A stretch of DNA of 64,000 bases from Isoetes taiwanensis. Its lineage: Eukaryota > Streptophyta > Lycopodiopsida > Isoetales > Isoetaceae. The notes under the pieces are model-generated. The model did not search any database. It was not told where the DNA came from and saw nothing but the letters and a program-made list of their open reading frames with translations. Both the position numbers and the translations under genes were made by a program. The stretch covers positions 1,612,001 to 1,676,000 of the forward strand of contig JAJEKV010000097.1 of the NCBI GenBank assembly GCA_021234155.1. The letters run 5' to 3'. How positions within the stretch are numbered: position 1 is the first letter of the stretch; every line of letters begins with the position of its first letter. This document shows, in pieces, positions 14,150 through 23,989 of this stretch.

Positions 14150-15230
14150 CCTTTTGGCACAAGGTTCTTCGAAAGCCGACCCGACCTACGGGAACATCAC
14201 TAATGAGCGATGGGAACAATACTTGCAAAGAAACTCTATGATCCTCAAGGGACACGAGCACTCATACCCCACGTATGGTCCCATTAGAAAATCACCAGGG
14301 ATGATGTTACCCGAAGTGCAGCGTTTGGCCAATGGGAAATGGCAACGACTGGATGGTATGCGGCGAGAGTTGCTCAAGTGGGCGGGGGAGCCTATGGTAC
14401 CGGTCCCCAACCACTATGTTCAACGAGCCTTTGCGGGAAGGATTCCCAAAGAAGTGGACCACAAGCGAGTTGTCCCCATTTACAAGGCAAGAGATCCACA
14501 TAGTCCATCCAATTACCGCACAATCATGGTCGGTTCGGTGTTTGCCAAAGCTAGTCGGCATTATTGAGCAACAATGACCAGGTGGGCGTAAAAACAGTGT
14601 CGCGAGCTCTCAAGCGGTTCGACCCGGCATTCAACCATTGATCATATCTTCACATTGAGGACTTTGGTTGAGGATAGCGTAAACCGTCGGTAGGACTGTA
14701 TTGTTGCTTTGTTGACTTTATGCGAAGGCTTTTGACACGCGATGCCTCGGGAAGTTATGGGAAAGATTGCGGCAACTGGAGGTTCCTGTGGATATGCAAA
14801 ATGCAGTATACAGGTTGTACGAGAGTTGTTCAGGTCGGAATCGGATGACGGGACAACCATTCACTAGCGATATTGGGGTCCACCGGGATGTCCTCTTTCC
14901 CCAACATTGTTTGGTTCGTACATTTACCGGTTGGAACACCGGCTCATGGACAATGAGGGTGGCGGGACCCAACTTTTGCATCAGGTCATCAGGCAACTCA
15001 TCTATGCAGATGATGTTGACCTCTTAGCTCACACTCTAGAGGATATGCAGTCTCACCTAGATGCTCTGGATACATTACCGCCAAAGCCACAGACATGAAC
15101 GTCAATGCGGCCCGCGACTAAGGTGGTCCTCATCTCATCCTCAGCGCCATCCAAGGCCCCTTCATTCACTTTTCGAGGGCAACAAGTGGAGGTGACACCC
15201 ACTTATAAGTATCCGGGAGTGGAGTTTCCT
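14150..15230 (+). pseudogene. LINE-A reverse transcriptase remnant
   Basis: The RT fingers and palm are spread over several frames. Visible are ELLKWAGEPMVP, FNEPLREGFPKKWTTSEL, IYKARDPHSPSNYRTIMV, CVDFMRRLLTRCLGKLW (the FVDF.KAFDT..R.KLW position) and IYADDVDLLAHTLEDMQSHLDAL. The YADD at about 15003-15014 holds the two catalytic aspartates. The downstream segment TKVVLISSS...FTFRGQQVEVTPTYKYPGVEF is the usual thumb-side KYLG-type region. Confidence 0.75.
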
Positions 15231-15429
15231 TCTACACTATCTTTGGGACACTTCCATAAGATTGCGTGTAGCAGCAAAATAGGCCGAAAGCACTTTATGC
15301 AATGCGGAACAATAACCACAGGCGAATTGTATGATTGGGGACATCCGGGCACATCCGTTCAGGGTATTGGTAGAGCCCGTTCTTTTTATGCGGGGGTTGA
15401 AGTCTGGGGCCCAGTGGTGTCCCTTGCTG

Positions 15430-16200
15430 GAGCGACTTAGAATAGGTACAAAAGGCCTTCTTAGCACGGGCACTCGGGTGAAATCCACGGTCCCATATCA
15501 AATTTTGTTGCAGGGAGCGGGTTTCCGCCACTTCAAATGCGGCCTTGATAGACACATCGTCTATTTCCGGAAGGTGGTAAAGATGGATGATGATCGTCTC
15601 ACCGCACTTGGCTTATCTCAAAAGGCAATGGGACTACAACGACTCAAGAATTGTTGGAAGGATAAAAGAGTGCAAAGGCTAACTAGATGGAATGTCCAGA
15701 GCACATGTGCATCCGGTAGAAACAGAGGCAGATCGCAACAGCCTGAGATGTTACCTTGATGCTTGTTTCTCCAGCAAGCTTTGGGATTCCAGGGCCTTGG
15801 AGCAAGTCAAAATAGCACATTACAAGCAGCACATAAATCCCACATTAGAACGAGGGCCCACGGCGCTACCTATGTTCACATCCGCCCATGAAAAGCGCAG
15901 CATATAAGCCTCCATCCCCGAGTGCCCACCATCTCCGGATTGAGGCAATCGATGGATTGGGGAGCCACGTCGGAGATAGGGTTTGTCGATCTTTGACGGG
16001 AGAGTCATTGAGGATGAGGTCACACTTTCCAGAGCTGCCCGCATATGATCGGTCCGGACACGCTTATGCTTTCCGGTTGATTAGACCTAATGAGCCGCTA
16101 CACATGATACTAGGTACGACTTCGGTGCACTCACTCGGATCATACATTCAGGAAGTACTGAACTTGAGGGCTCAGATATGCCCCCAGTCAACCATTTAGT
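15430..16200 (+). pseudogene. LINE-A post-RT C-terminal domain
   Basis: This frame (15331-15759, then 15692-15907 and 15888-16199) contains STVPYQILLQGAGF, LDRHIVYFRKVVKMDDDRL, GLQRLKNCWKDKRVQRL, LDACFSSKLWDSRALEQVKIAHYKQHINP and SLTGESLRMRSHFPELPAYDRS. The same motifs recur in A1, A2, the 47.4-47.7 kb fragment and partly in the 24.3-24.5 kb fragment, so this is a real conserved domain rather than a chance frame. I do not recognise it as RNase H or a known nuclease. The final part (S...HFPELPAYD) resembles the zinc-knuckle-like ends of other LINE ORF2 proteins. Confidence 0.65.
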
Positions 16201-16399
16201 CGTTGTCGGCGCCTCTTGTTAACGCCCAGGTTTTCCCTCGAAAACCCTTCGAAGGGGGTTTTAATCCCGCAAGAATGTGTGACTCTTTGGCTTTTGTATT
16301 GGGTCCCATAGGTCGATTGGTCTCCGTGGACGATAAAAACAATTCTATTCTATTCTATTCTATTTTTTAATGCTCAAATGTTCGTTCATTTCATTTTGT

Positions 16400-16928
16400 C
16401 AATCTCATTTAGGTAAAGATTTTATCGCTGCTGCCCACATCGTGCATACTTAGGGATATTATTGAAGCAGGTTGTAAAGAGACCATTCTACTCCATAATG
16501 GTTGGACGAGAGTACTGATAGATCTTTGGAGCATCTCATTGTTTACGTTTGTTATTTAATAGAGAAAGGCAAGGGCATACCATAAATATGTTTTTCGAAA
16601 TTACTTGGAATCAAAGATGGTACATCTAATACCCTTTATTGTTTTTTGTTTGAATGAGTTGGGGCTGCCTATGTCAAGACTAGTTGGCATTGCAACTAAT
16701 GGTTGTTCGGCAATGGTTAAGTCACGAAATGGTCTTGTAACACAACTCCAAAGAGATGTGCCACATTTAGTAGGTGTGCATTGTATTGCTCATTGAGAAG
16801 CACTTGCAGTCATTCAATTGAAGGGTGATATTTGTGAAAGCTGTTCAAGATGAATGGCATTTTTTCCCTTGCCGTTCATTTGCATGGCCAAAAAAAATAC
16901 GTCCATTCTTTGACGGGCCAAAGGCCTC
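16400..16928 (+). pseudogene. hAT-like (DUF4371-type) transposase, central part
   Basis: Translation across frames gives CRDIIEAGCKETILLHNGWTRVL, then the frame 16605-16796 with LGLPMSRLVGIATNGCSAMV, RNGLVTQLQRDVPHLVGVHCIAH. The IAT-G-..AM....G........PH...VHCIAH pattern is that of DUF4371 hAT-related transposases, where an aspartate usually follows IAT; here it is N. It ends where the gypsy LTR begins at about 16929. With 10530-10930 it probably formed one element that was split first by LINE-A and then by the gypsy element. Confidence 0.75.
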
Positions 16929-17440
16929 TACCATGAACTTACGCAAAAACAAGCAAAATACATGAAAAATACGAAAGAAATATGCATAAAATACGCAAGA
17001 AATATGCCAAAATGACAAAGACTCTGATATACAATGGAGAAACAAGAATACAATGCCCTGAAGACAAGGAGGAACACAAGACAGATGTCTAGACGACTCA
17101 AGACTGGCGTTGAACCGGAATATCCATGCTAGCGTCAAAGGCCCCTTTATATACTGGAAAAGGGGCCTCTTTTCTGCAAGAATGCATATGGGATATATGC
17201 GCCAAGTTTTGGAATGTTCCAGAACCTCTTAGGTCTTCTCAATATGTATGAAGGAAGATGTAAAGCAATCTTTTTATCAAGTCTTGGTAGTGAACTTTGG
17301 TAAAGGTGCTTGACTCGTAACTAGAAGGTTGTGAGTTCAAACCTTATATTGTGCAACTACCTTTTTGCATCCGCGTGATGACCATCTTTTGTACATATGT
17401 ATAATGCTCATATGATATGAATACCCGTATAGTCGTCACA
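16929..17440 (-). repeat. 3' LTR of the gypsy element
   Basis: Aligned with 20467-20938 over its whole length. The outer end CGTCACA at 17434-17440 is the complement of the TGTGACG LTR start. The other end reads TACCATGAA, where the partner LTR has TGTCATGAA, so the TG has decayed here. It includes a TATATAAA box read on the minus strand near 17145-17153, set in a 9-bp inverted repeat (GGCCCCTTT at 17140, AAAGGGGCC at 17159). It also carries a tRNA-like segment on the plus strand (17296-17346). Confidence 0.85.
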
Positions 17441-17502
17441 CCATCACCCTCCTATAGTAGCGATGAGTCCTTGGAGCTAGAGCCGGAGTACTCAAACTGG
17501 AT

Positions 17503-18930
17503 TTATCTAAAACTTCTCCACTCTTCTAAAGAATTAACTATAGCTAACAACTTCTTGTCATAAGTGGGATAGTTGATTTCGGCAGCCTGGAACTTTTGCA
17601 AGTAAGATTGGATGTAGCTCATGATCATCCCCCTCCTGTGATAGGATACTGCCAAAGGACAATATAGGGTCACAAAGGGTCTGCATGAACAAGAACTGGC
17701 GCCATCGTAAAAGCATACTTCAGAGTAATGAAGGCAGTTTCTGCTTCGACACTCCATTCAAATGGCACATCCTTTGCCGTGAGGTGTGTCAAAGGAAGGG
17801 CAATCTTCGAATAATCCCAAATAAAATACCAATAGAAATTGGCAAATCCAAGAAAACACATAACATCTTGGATGGAAGAAGGTATTTGCCACTCCAAAAT
17901 AGTGCTGACCTTTTCGTGATCCGTAGAGACTCCATGAGGGGTGATATGATAGCCAAGAAACCCCACGGTATCCTGATCGGACTGACACTTTTCGAGTGTG
18001 GCATATAATCCATGTTCACGAAGCTTCTGGAGAACCTGTCGAACATGCCTCTCATGCTCTTCAAGAGTCTTAGAATAAATAAGAATATCATCCAAGTAGA
18101 TGATAAGAAAGATGTCTAAGAACTCCCAGAAGACATCGTTGGCCATATGCTGGAATACCGCTGAGGCATTGTTAAGTCCAAAAGGCATAACTGTGTACTT
18201 GAAATAGCCATAACGAGTACAAAATATTGTCTTCCACTCATCAACCTCTTGAATTTGGATGAGATTGTAGGCACCCCGAAGATCAATCTTTGTAACATAG
18301 TGCGCAATCTGAAACCGCTCCAACAACTCTGGAATTAGCGGATAGCAATTCGGCACTGTAATCTTGTTGAGGCCATGATAATCAACGACGAGGCAAAGAG
18401 AATCGTCCTTCTTTTTGACAAAGAATATGGGTGCTCCAGCAGGGGATTGAGAATGTCGAATGAAGCCCGTAGCTAGATTATCCTCAATATAATCTCGCAA
18501 AACCTTCAACTCAGCAGGAGATAGATCATATATTGGACCAACCATATGGTGGCATTGTGTCGGGTCGTAAATCAATAGCACAATCCTATGGACGATGCGC
18601 TGGGAGCTTAATGGTCTTGACTTTGTCAAAAACATTAAAGAAATTGCCATATTTGTCTGGAAGCATTGGAGCAGTATTCGCCAGTGCAGAGCTAGCCAGC
18701 GGATGAACCTGGATTGCAAATACTGAACTCGGATATTGCCTTCCAGATTTAAGAAACTCCTGTAGAGAAATCTTTGAGATACGGAATGGAGGGCGTGAAG
18801 CAGGAGTAGGAGCAGGAGCAGGAACAAGAGCAAGAATTGAAACAGGAACTGGAGCAAGGACTGGAGCTTGGACATGATCTCGAATATGGGTAGAATCTGG
18901 GGCATGAACTAGAGCAAAGACAAGAGCCAA
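17503..18930 (-). pseudogene. gypsy pol: RT and partial RNase H
   Basis: Three minus frames join here. The first (18930-18586) has a proline/alanine-rich linker and KLPAHRP. The second (from about 18560) has IYDLSPAELKVLRDYIEDNL, TGFIRHSQSPAGAPIFFVKK, TKIDLRGAYNLIQI, VMPFGLNNASAVFQ and YLDDILIYS, with the catalytic YLDD at 18098-18087. The third ends in NYPTYDKKLLAIVNSLEEWR (RNase H). The IED.L..GFIR.S.SPAGA.ffvKKKD wording is that of sushi/Tcn1-type chromoviruses rather than the common seed-plant lineages; this is judged from memory of the families. Frameshifts are present and no integrase follows. Confidence 0.85.
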
Positions 18931-19079
18931 ATCAGGACATAGAGCAGAATCAGGAACTGAAACATCAGCAAGAACGGAATCAGGATCCTACGATATTGCA
19001 TGGACAGAAGTAGATGTTGGTGCAGAGACCTGAACTGCATATGAACTGGGACTAAAGCTAGAACCAGCAAACCAAAAAG

Positions 19080-19370
19080 ATCTAGTATGCCAATCAATCT
19101 GAGGGTTATGTAGCTCGATCCAAGGCAGGTCCAAGACTACTAGCACATGTGGACTAGTGATGAGATTGAAGGAAATACTGCAAGGAGCTCTCTCGAACAA
19201 AATCCGAAGAGGTGCAGTACAATCTGTGGCTGCGCCTGAGGAGATCTTACGTCCATCAGTCACATCAACAGAACTTGGATGCTCAACCTTGCTTCTAGGG
19301 ATGGCGTGCTTAGTAGCAAATGCAGTATCTATAAAGCAAGCATTTGCACCACTATCAAGTTGTGCGCCAA
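19080..19370 (-). pseudogene. gypsy aspartic protease
   Basis: The minus frame gives AQLDSGANACFID with the catalytic D-S-G-A at 19356-19345, TAFATKHAIPRSKVEHP, and further on LITSPHVLVVLDLPWIELHNPQIDW. This is the retropepsin core and the LPWL..HNP.IDW end of Ty3/gypsy proteases. It lies between the zinc knuckle and RT as expected for gag-pro-pol order. Confidence 0.8.
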
Positions 19371-19559
19371 TGCTTCCAATCTTTCAACTTCTGATTCCAA
19401 TGATATAGAGACAAAAAATTCCCTACTGACCTTGTCAGAAAGAATAAACCCTTCACTACACGTGGAGGGAGTCTGAGGGATAGTGGCCAGTCATCGAGAG
19501 ACTCCAACTACTCGGATCAACCCCTGGAGTTTTCAGATTGATTTGGGTGTTTTATGGGA

Positions 19560-20383
19560 CAATTGTGAAGCGATATGGCCATCCCCACCACAATAGAGGC
19601 AGAGGTTAGCCTCTCTTCGACGCTGCTTCTCGGCCGCAGACAAGGGCCCTCGAACCACAGGATCAATCTGCATAGGTACCGGGCCATCTGATGTTGGCAG
19701 TGCAGATGTTGTTGTGACTATTGGAGCTCGTGAAATTAGGAAAACTGACTGATTTCGTCTTTCTTGCCTATGCTAAAAAACGACGGTTATCACAACGAAC
19801 TGCAAATCTAATAGCTTCATCTAGAGTTTTGGAATCCTCTATGATCAACATCATATCCTTCACATCATCGTGAAGCCCTCTTCGAAAATAATCTTGAAGG
19901 GCTACATCATCTCAGGCCATATCTATGGCAATTTGCCAAAACTCAGAGGCGGAAACTGAAGGCGGACGAGAACTTTGTCTGAGGTTGCCAAGCTTGGTAA
20001 CTGTTGTGCGCTGTCAATCGGTATCTCCAAAACACGCCTTCAGTTCAGCAATAAATGCGGCAAAATTCGGTAACTCTCCCTCTCTAACAAGGAGGCAAAC
20101 CAACTCAAAGCTGGCCCAGAAAGTAAGGAGCTAACTAGCCCAACTTGTTCACGATCCCGTGGGATACCTGTGAGAATGGAGCTGAATAACCAGCCGAAGT
20201 TGATTCAAAAAACCACGAAGCTTGGATCTAGTACATCAAATTTATCTGGCAAGCTAATCTTAGGTCTGATGGTCTCCTCCCAGATGCAACCCATTCCCTG
20301 AGCTCTTTATTGTCCAACTGCAACTGTTGACATACTTGAGCAAGCTGCTGAACTTGTTGTAATAAGGTCGAAACCTTCTCCAT
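19560..20383 (-). pseudogene. gypsy gag with coiled coil and damaged zinc knuckle
   Basis: The start at 20383 (MEKVSTLLQQVQQLAQVCQQ) opens a glutamine- and leucine-rich coiled coil. The frames beyond read ISSILTGIPRDREQVGLVSSLLSGPAL and LQDYFRRGLHDDVKDMMLII, typical of retrotransposon gag. At 19606-19566 the knuckle reads CLYCGGDGHIASQL: the last cysteine of C-x2-C-x4-H-x4-C is replaced. Stops interrupt the frame. Confidence 0.75.
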
Positions 20384-20466
20384 GGAGATGAATTCGCCAA
20401 ATATGAGCGAACAAAAATGCTTAAGATCAGAGCAGGCAAGAACCGGTAACAGATTTCGGTTCAAAC

Positions 20467-20938
20467 TGTCATGAATCTACGCAAAAACAAGAGAAATACG
20501 TGGAAAATATGGAAGAAATATGCAAGAAATATGCCAGAATGGCAAAGAATCTGGCATATAATGGAGAATCTAATGGCCCGAAGGCAAGCATGAACATAAG
20601 ACAAATGCTCAAGACTGGTGTTGAACCGCAATATCCATGCTAGCATCGAAGGCCCTTTTATATACTGGAAAAGGGGCCTCTTTTCTGCACAAATACATAT
20701 GGGATATATGCGCCAAGTTTTGGAATGTTCCAGAACCTCCTGGACGTTAGCGTATATGAAGGAAGAGCAAAGTAATTTCTTCAACAAATCTTGGTAGTGA
20801 ACTTTGGCAAAGGTGCTTGATTTGCAATTAAAATGTTGCGAGTTCAAGCCTTGTGCAACTACCTTTTTGTATCCGTGTGATGACCATCTTTTGTACGTAT
20901 AATGCTCGTATTATATGAATACACGTATGGTCGTCACA
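20467..20938 (-). repeat. 5' LTR of the gypsy element
   Basis: Begins (minus strand) TGTGACGACC at 20938 and ends CATGACA at 20467, so it has canonical TG...CA ends. It is about 40 bp shorter than its partner because of small indels. A TATATAAAAGG box on the minus strand at about 20664-20654 is the likely promoter. A tRNA-like segment lies on the plus strand at 20804-20850. The bases just inside (20466 downward) should hold the primer-binding site, but I could not match them to a tRNA 3' end. Confidence 0.85.
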
Positions 20939-21249
20939 ACCTCTTGAATGGCATTGCAATGTTCAAATTTAAGGCTTGTTGTATCTTGGGTTATATATGT
21001 CTAGTTCGTTCTATACATGCATTTATGATTCTATCAACTAAATTTCAGTAACAAAAACTTTGTCTTCTTTCTCTATAGGAACGAGGGTAGGCAGAGATGG
21101 AGTTAACGGAAAAGGAAAGAAGGTAGACTCTGACATTCAAAGCAATGTGCTCATTTGCCTTGTCGTGTTCCATCTCAGTTTCCCCTGGCTGAAAGAGGAT
21201 TGTACGAGTATGATAGATGCATCTACTTCCATTCTTACTTCATAACATT

Positions 21250-21420
21250 ACTACTAAATTTCATGTAGGAAGAGGGATGCAACATTTCCTTTATATGTTT
21301 ATCTCATATCTACTGTCCTTACTTCACATGTCATATGCAAAATAAGGCGTCCATAGACTAAATGATCTCTAGTGGACGTTAAAAATGCCCCTCCTCCTCC
21401 TCCTCCTCCTCCTCCTCTTC
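21250..21420 (+). mobile_element. solitary LINE-A 3' end with (CTC)n tail
   Basis: Contains CGTCCATAGAC, GATCTCTAGTGGACG, TTAAAAA and then a (CTC)n microsatellite at about 21389-21418. The outer stem CGTCC/GGACG is a perfect 5 bp here. Upstream sequence cannot be matched to the other copies. Confidence 0.6.
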
Positions 21421-22103
21421 AACTCCTCCTCACTCGTGTAAGGAGAGAAGGGCCCAAGCATTTAAATTTTAATCAGATGGTGTAGAATAGAATAATAGAA
21501 CAATGTAATTCTTGACATTCAAAGTACTGGCTATCAAAGAAAGAACCAATTTTCCACTTCATCCCCTCTTGACAACCAGCATTTTTACTTTAAAACACTA
21601 CCAGCATAATTCTACTATACCAATTGTTTTTTTTTTTTTTTGGGAGGAGGCTAAAGTTTTGGAAACTCCTCCCTAATGCATACTGGTATGGTTAGATATT
21701 CTTGGAATTTATATTAGAATTACAATTAAGAGCTTCAGAACATTGCCTATATGACATTTCAAAGTAGTGGTGCAATTGAGAGTTTAATTGTTTCCTTTGT
21801 GCATGGATATGAATGGGATCTACTTTTTACAGCAATGGTCAGTGTTTTCAAGGATGTTAGTAAAGTCTCCATAAGGCGGCATACCTAGATGAGGCTGCTG
21901 CTAATGCATACTATGAATTGCTTGTGCTTTCCTAATTGGGTTTAATTGATACAACATGTGTTTGCTTGTTTATTGCATATGATATCTGGATGACTACGGG
22001 GGCAAAAATGGATAGTATAGTCCTGGATAAAGTAACGTCCATTGGGACATGATTCTTGTGGAACAGGAATATCCTTGCAAATGTACGATTATAAACTTAT
22101 GTT

Positions 22104-22216
22104 AGGGGTAATGTTCGGGTGTAGGCCATTACGCGGGGTAAGGCCACCTGGCGAGCCCGTTAGGGCGAGCCAGTGGCCGCACCCTGCGTAATGGCCTACA
22201 CCCGAACATTCCCCCT
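22104..22216. repeat. 113-nt foldback with 25-bp perfect arms
   Basis: The 25-bp sequence at 22110-22134 (AATGTTCGGGTGTAGGCC...) is exactly reverse-complemented at 22186-22210. Pairing continues outward (AGGGG/CCCCT) and inward (GGCCAC/GTGGCC) with few mismatches, to a GCCC-gtta-GGGC tip at 22155-22166. A transcript from either strand would form one long hairpin. Confidence 0.9.
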
Positions 22217-23211
22217 CGAAATGTTAGGAGTAGGCCACATTTCGCACGTGTGGCCACATTTCTGACATTTTGGACAGTCTTCACATTTCCGGCTATGGCG
22301 AGGTCGGCTATGGCGGTCCGTTAGGCGCCTGGCTTCCTTGTCCATTTTTTTGCTTGCTCCAGTCGTCTTCTATGTGTTGCGGAGTGTCTGGCGTTGATTT
22401 TGGCGCTGGCGCCTCGATTTTGAAGCATTTTCAGTGGCGCCTGCATCTTTGGTGTTTATTCAGCATTTTCTGACGGCATTTTCACAGGTTTAGCATGGTT
22501 TCTTTTAATTTTGATGATTATCTTTCGATTTTGGCATGATTTTTCTGAAATGCATGCGTCCTAACATGTTTTTCTTGCAGATTTCGTCGGCTGGAGGTAC
22601 ATGCAACAGTGGAGCATCATTTCTTGCGAAAGATCTTGATATCTTGGCGAAATCTTCAGGTAAAATGACGAGTTCCTGTTATTTTTGCATGTTTGTACGA
22701 AAATATGACCGATCCGTGTGCTTTTTTTGCAGTTGTCTCGGCTGGAGTAACATGCAAGCCTATCCCGACCTTTCTTTCTTGCTTCTGTGCTTTCTTGCAA
22801 GCCTATCCCGACCTTTCTTATGCAGATCAATTTACTGATTCTTTCTTTAGTCGTGGATCCCCTTTTCCTCTTATGAATCCCTGCCTGCGGCTCCATGTGG
22901 TCTGTAAAGCTCAGACCTTGGCTTTCCATAGCCATTCTATGTGGAGCGATGCTTCATCCAGAAACAAGCTGAAAAATCAGATCCGGTACTTGTGATGGAA
23001 AACAGAGCAGAATGTTCACGATTTTTCAGTTGAAGAGGCTGATTGCCGAGATCCGAGGGCAACTTACAAATGCGTTCGAAATTGAAAGAGGACAAAGAGG
23101 ATCGCCAAGTGCCGCTGCAGCATTACAACGGTAAGCCTTCTTTGGACAGAGTATTTTTGATCTCAAGGTTTTCAAGTTGCCTGCTTACATGTCGCAGGTG
23201 CACTGCCCATA

Positions 23212-23550
23212 TTGTGGGAGCTTTTTGTGGAAAGGGGTCATGATAATCCTCTGTGCATTGTCACGCCAGATTTCAGTGAAAATGAGCAATATAAAGCTCC
23301 CCCAATTGAAGATGACCCATTTGAAAGTATTGGATTTATCACAGCATTTAGTACATGGTCTCTGGAATTGGCTCCTTTCTTTACTACCATCTGTTCTACC
23401 TTTTCTGGTCACCTGGCAGAACTAGAAAGGGTGCTTACAGAATTTATGCCTGCAGGAGGTTTTGGAAATAGTGGTCCAGGGGTTGGAGCAGGACCTAATA
23501 ATCTCTGGGAGTGTCAGCCTTGTAGATATGTTAAGAGCTTATGCTTTTGA
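23212..23550 (+). CDS. unrecognised 112-aa open frame
   Basis: This frame has better residue balance than its neighbours (an acidic PPIEDDPFE stretch, hydrophobic ITAFSTWSLELAPFF, glycine-rich end GGFGNSGPGVGAGP) and starts just after an intron-like CAG. I cannot name a family. It sits inside the possible TIR element and could be an exon of a captured gene. Confidence 0.25.
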   Translation: MWELFVERGHDNPLCIVTPDFSENEQYKAPPIEDDPFESIGFITAFSTWSLELAPFFTTICSTFSGHLAELERVLTEFMPAGGFGNSGPGVGAGPNNLWECQPCRYVKSLCF

Positions 23551-23989
23551 ATGGAACTTTTGTAATGAATTGCAGATTGCTTTAAGCACTGCAAATTTTG
23601 AATGGAAACTGATATAAAATTTTGGTGTATTCGTTAGGTGAATTGTATTGTGAAGTTGAATTTAAATGTATTATGAATTATAATATATAGCTGGCACAAG
23701 CACTGCCAGATGGCACTAGCTAGGACAGCTGGCACTAGCACCCTGCCAGGTACGACATGAAAGTCATAGGAAAATTATAGGATGTAAGAATGATGATAAT
23801 AAGGAGAAATGTGGCCTACCCTAACATTTCGGATTGTATATTTGTCAAGAAAGTTTGAGATCATCAATACCATTGTCAATTATAGATATTGTTGAAAAAA
23901 TTGGATGGACACGTATAGATCTTAAGTTTGTATTAGAATTTTATTCAAACTTGAGCTTATACAGAAAATCATCACATGGAACAAAAAAA

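Larger units (their letters stand above)
11100..16372 (+). mobile_element. LINE-A copy A3, nearly full length, degenerate
   Basis: The most complete LINE-A copy (about 5.2 kb), GC-rich against AT-rich flanks. Parts in order: an ORF1-like region from about 11.29 kb starting MKKEARAKA; an endonuclease/exonuclease/phosphatase region at 12.9-13.7 kb; RT at about 14.3-15.2 kb with KEVDHKRVVPIYKARDPH, SNYRTIMV and a YADDVDLLA catalytic motif near 15003-15030; a conserved post-RT domain at 15.4-16.2 kb; and a 3' block at 16228-16350. The tail is (ATTCT)n at 16350-16370. Stops and frameshifts occur throughout, so it is inactive. It splits a hAT-like pseudogene. Confidence 0.85.
16929..20938 (-). mobile_element. 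Ty3/gypsy retrotransposon, sushi/Tcn1-like, internally deleted
   Basis: LTR retrotransposon on the minus strand with two recognisable LTRs. Coding order on the minus strand is gag (20383 downward), zinc knuckle (about 19606-19566), aspartic protease (about 19365-19090), RT (about 18600-17790) and a piece of RNase H ending at about 17503. The polypurine tract (AGGAGGGTGATGG) abuts the left LTR at 17441-17453. There is no integrase: RNase H runs almost straight into the PPT, so the element is non-autonomous. A candidate target duplication is GCCTC (16924-16928) against ACCTC (20939-20943), 4 of 5 bases. LTR divergence and many frameshifts show that it is old. Confidence 0.85.
22104..23834. mobile_element. 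possible non-autonomous TIR element with captured exons
   Basis: The sequence at 22218-22243 (GAAATGTTAGGAGTAGGCC...) recurs inverted at 23808-23832 (GAAATGTGGCCTACCCTAAC...), giving terminal inverted repeats of about 26 bp. The foldback at 22104-22216 carries a related ATGTTAGGG/TGTAGGCC wording just outside. The interior holds exon-like pieces, among them TTTTGCAG-flanked blocks near 22580 and 22735, and an open frame of 112 residues at 23212-23550. None is recognised. No transposase and no clear target duplication are seen. Confidence 0.4.

Noticed and set aside
17670-18905. The 411-residue minus frame as one continuous retroelement protein.
   Set aside because: Its first part (leucine-rich, before PIYDLSP) is the wrong frame of a proline/alanine-rich linker; the true reading there is the overlapping frame 18930-18586 with KLPAHRP.
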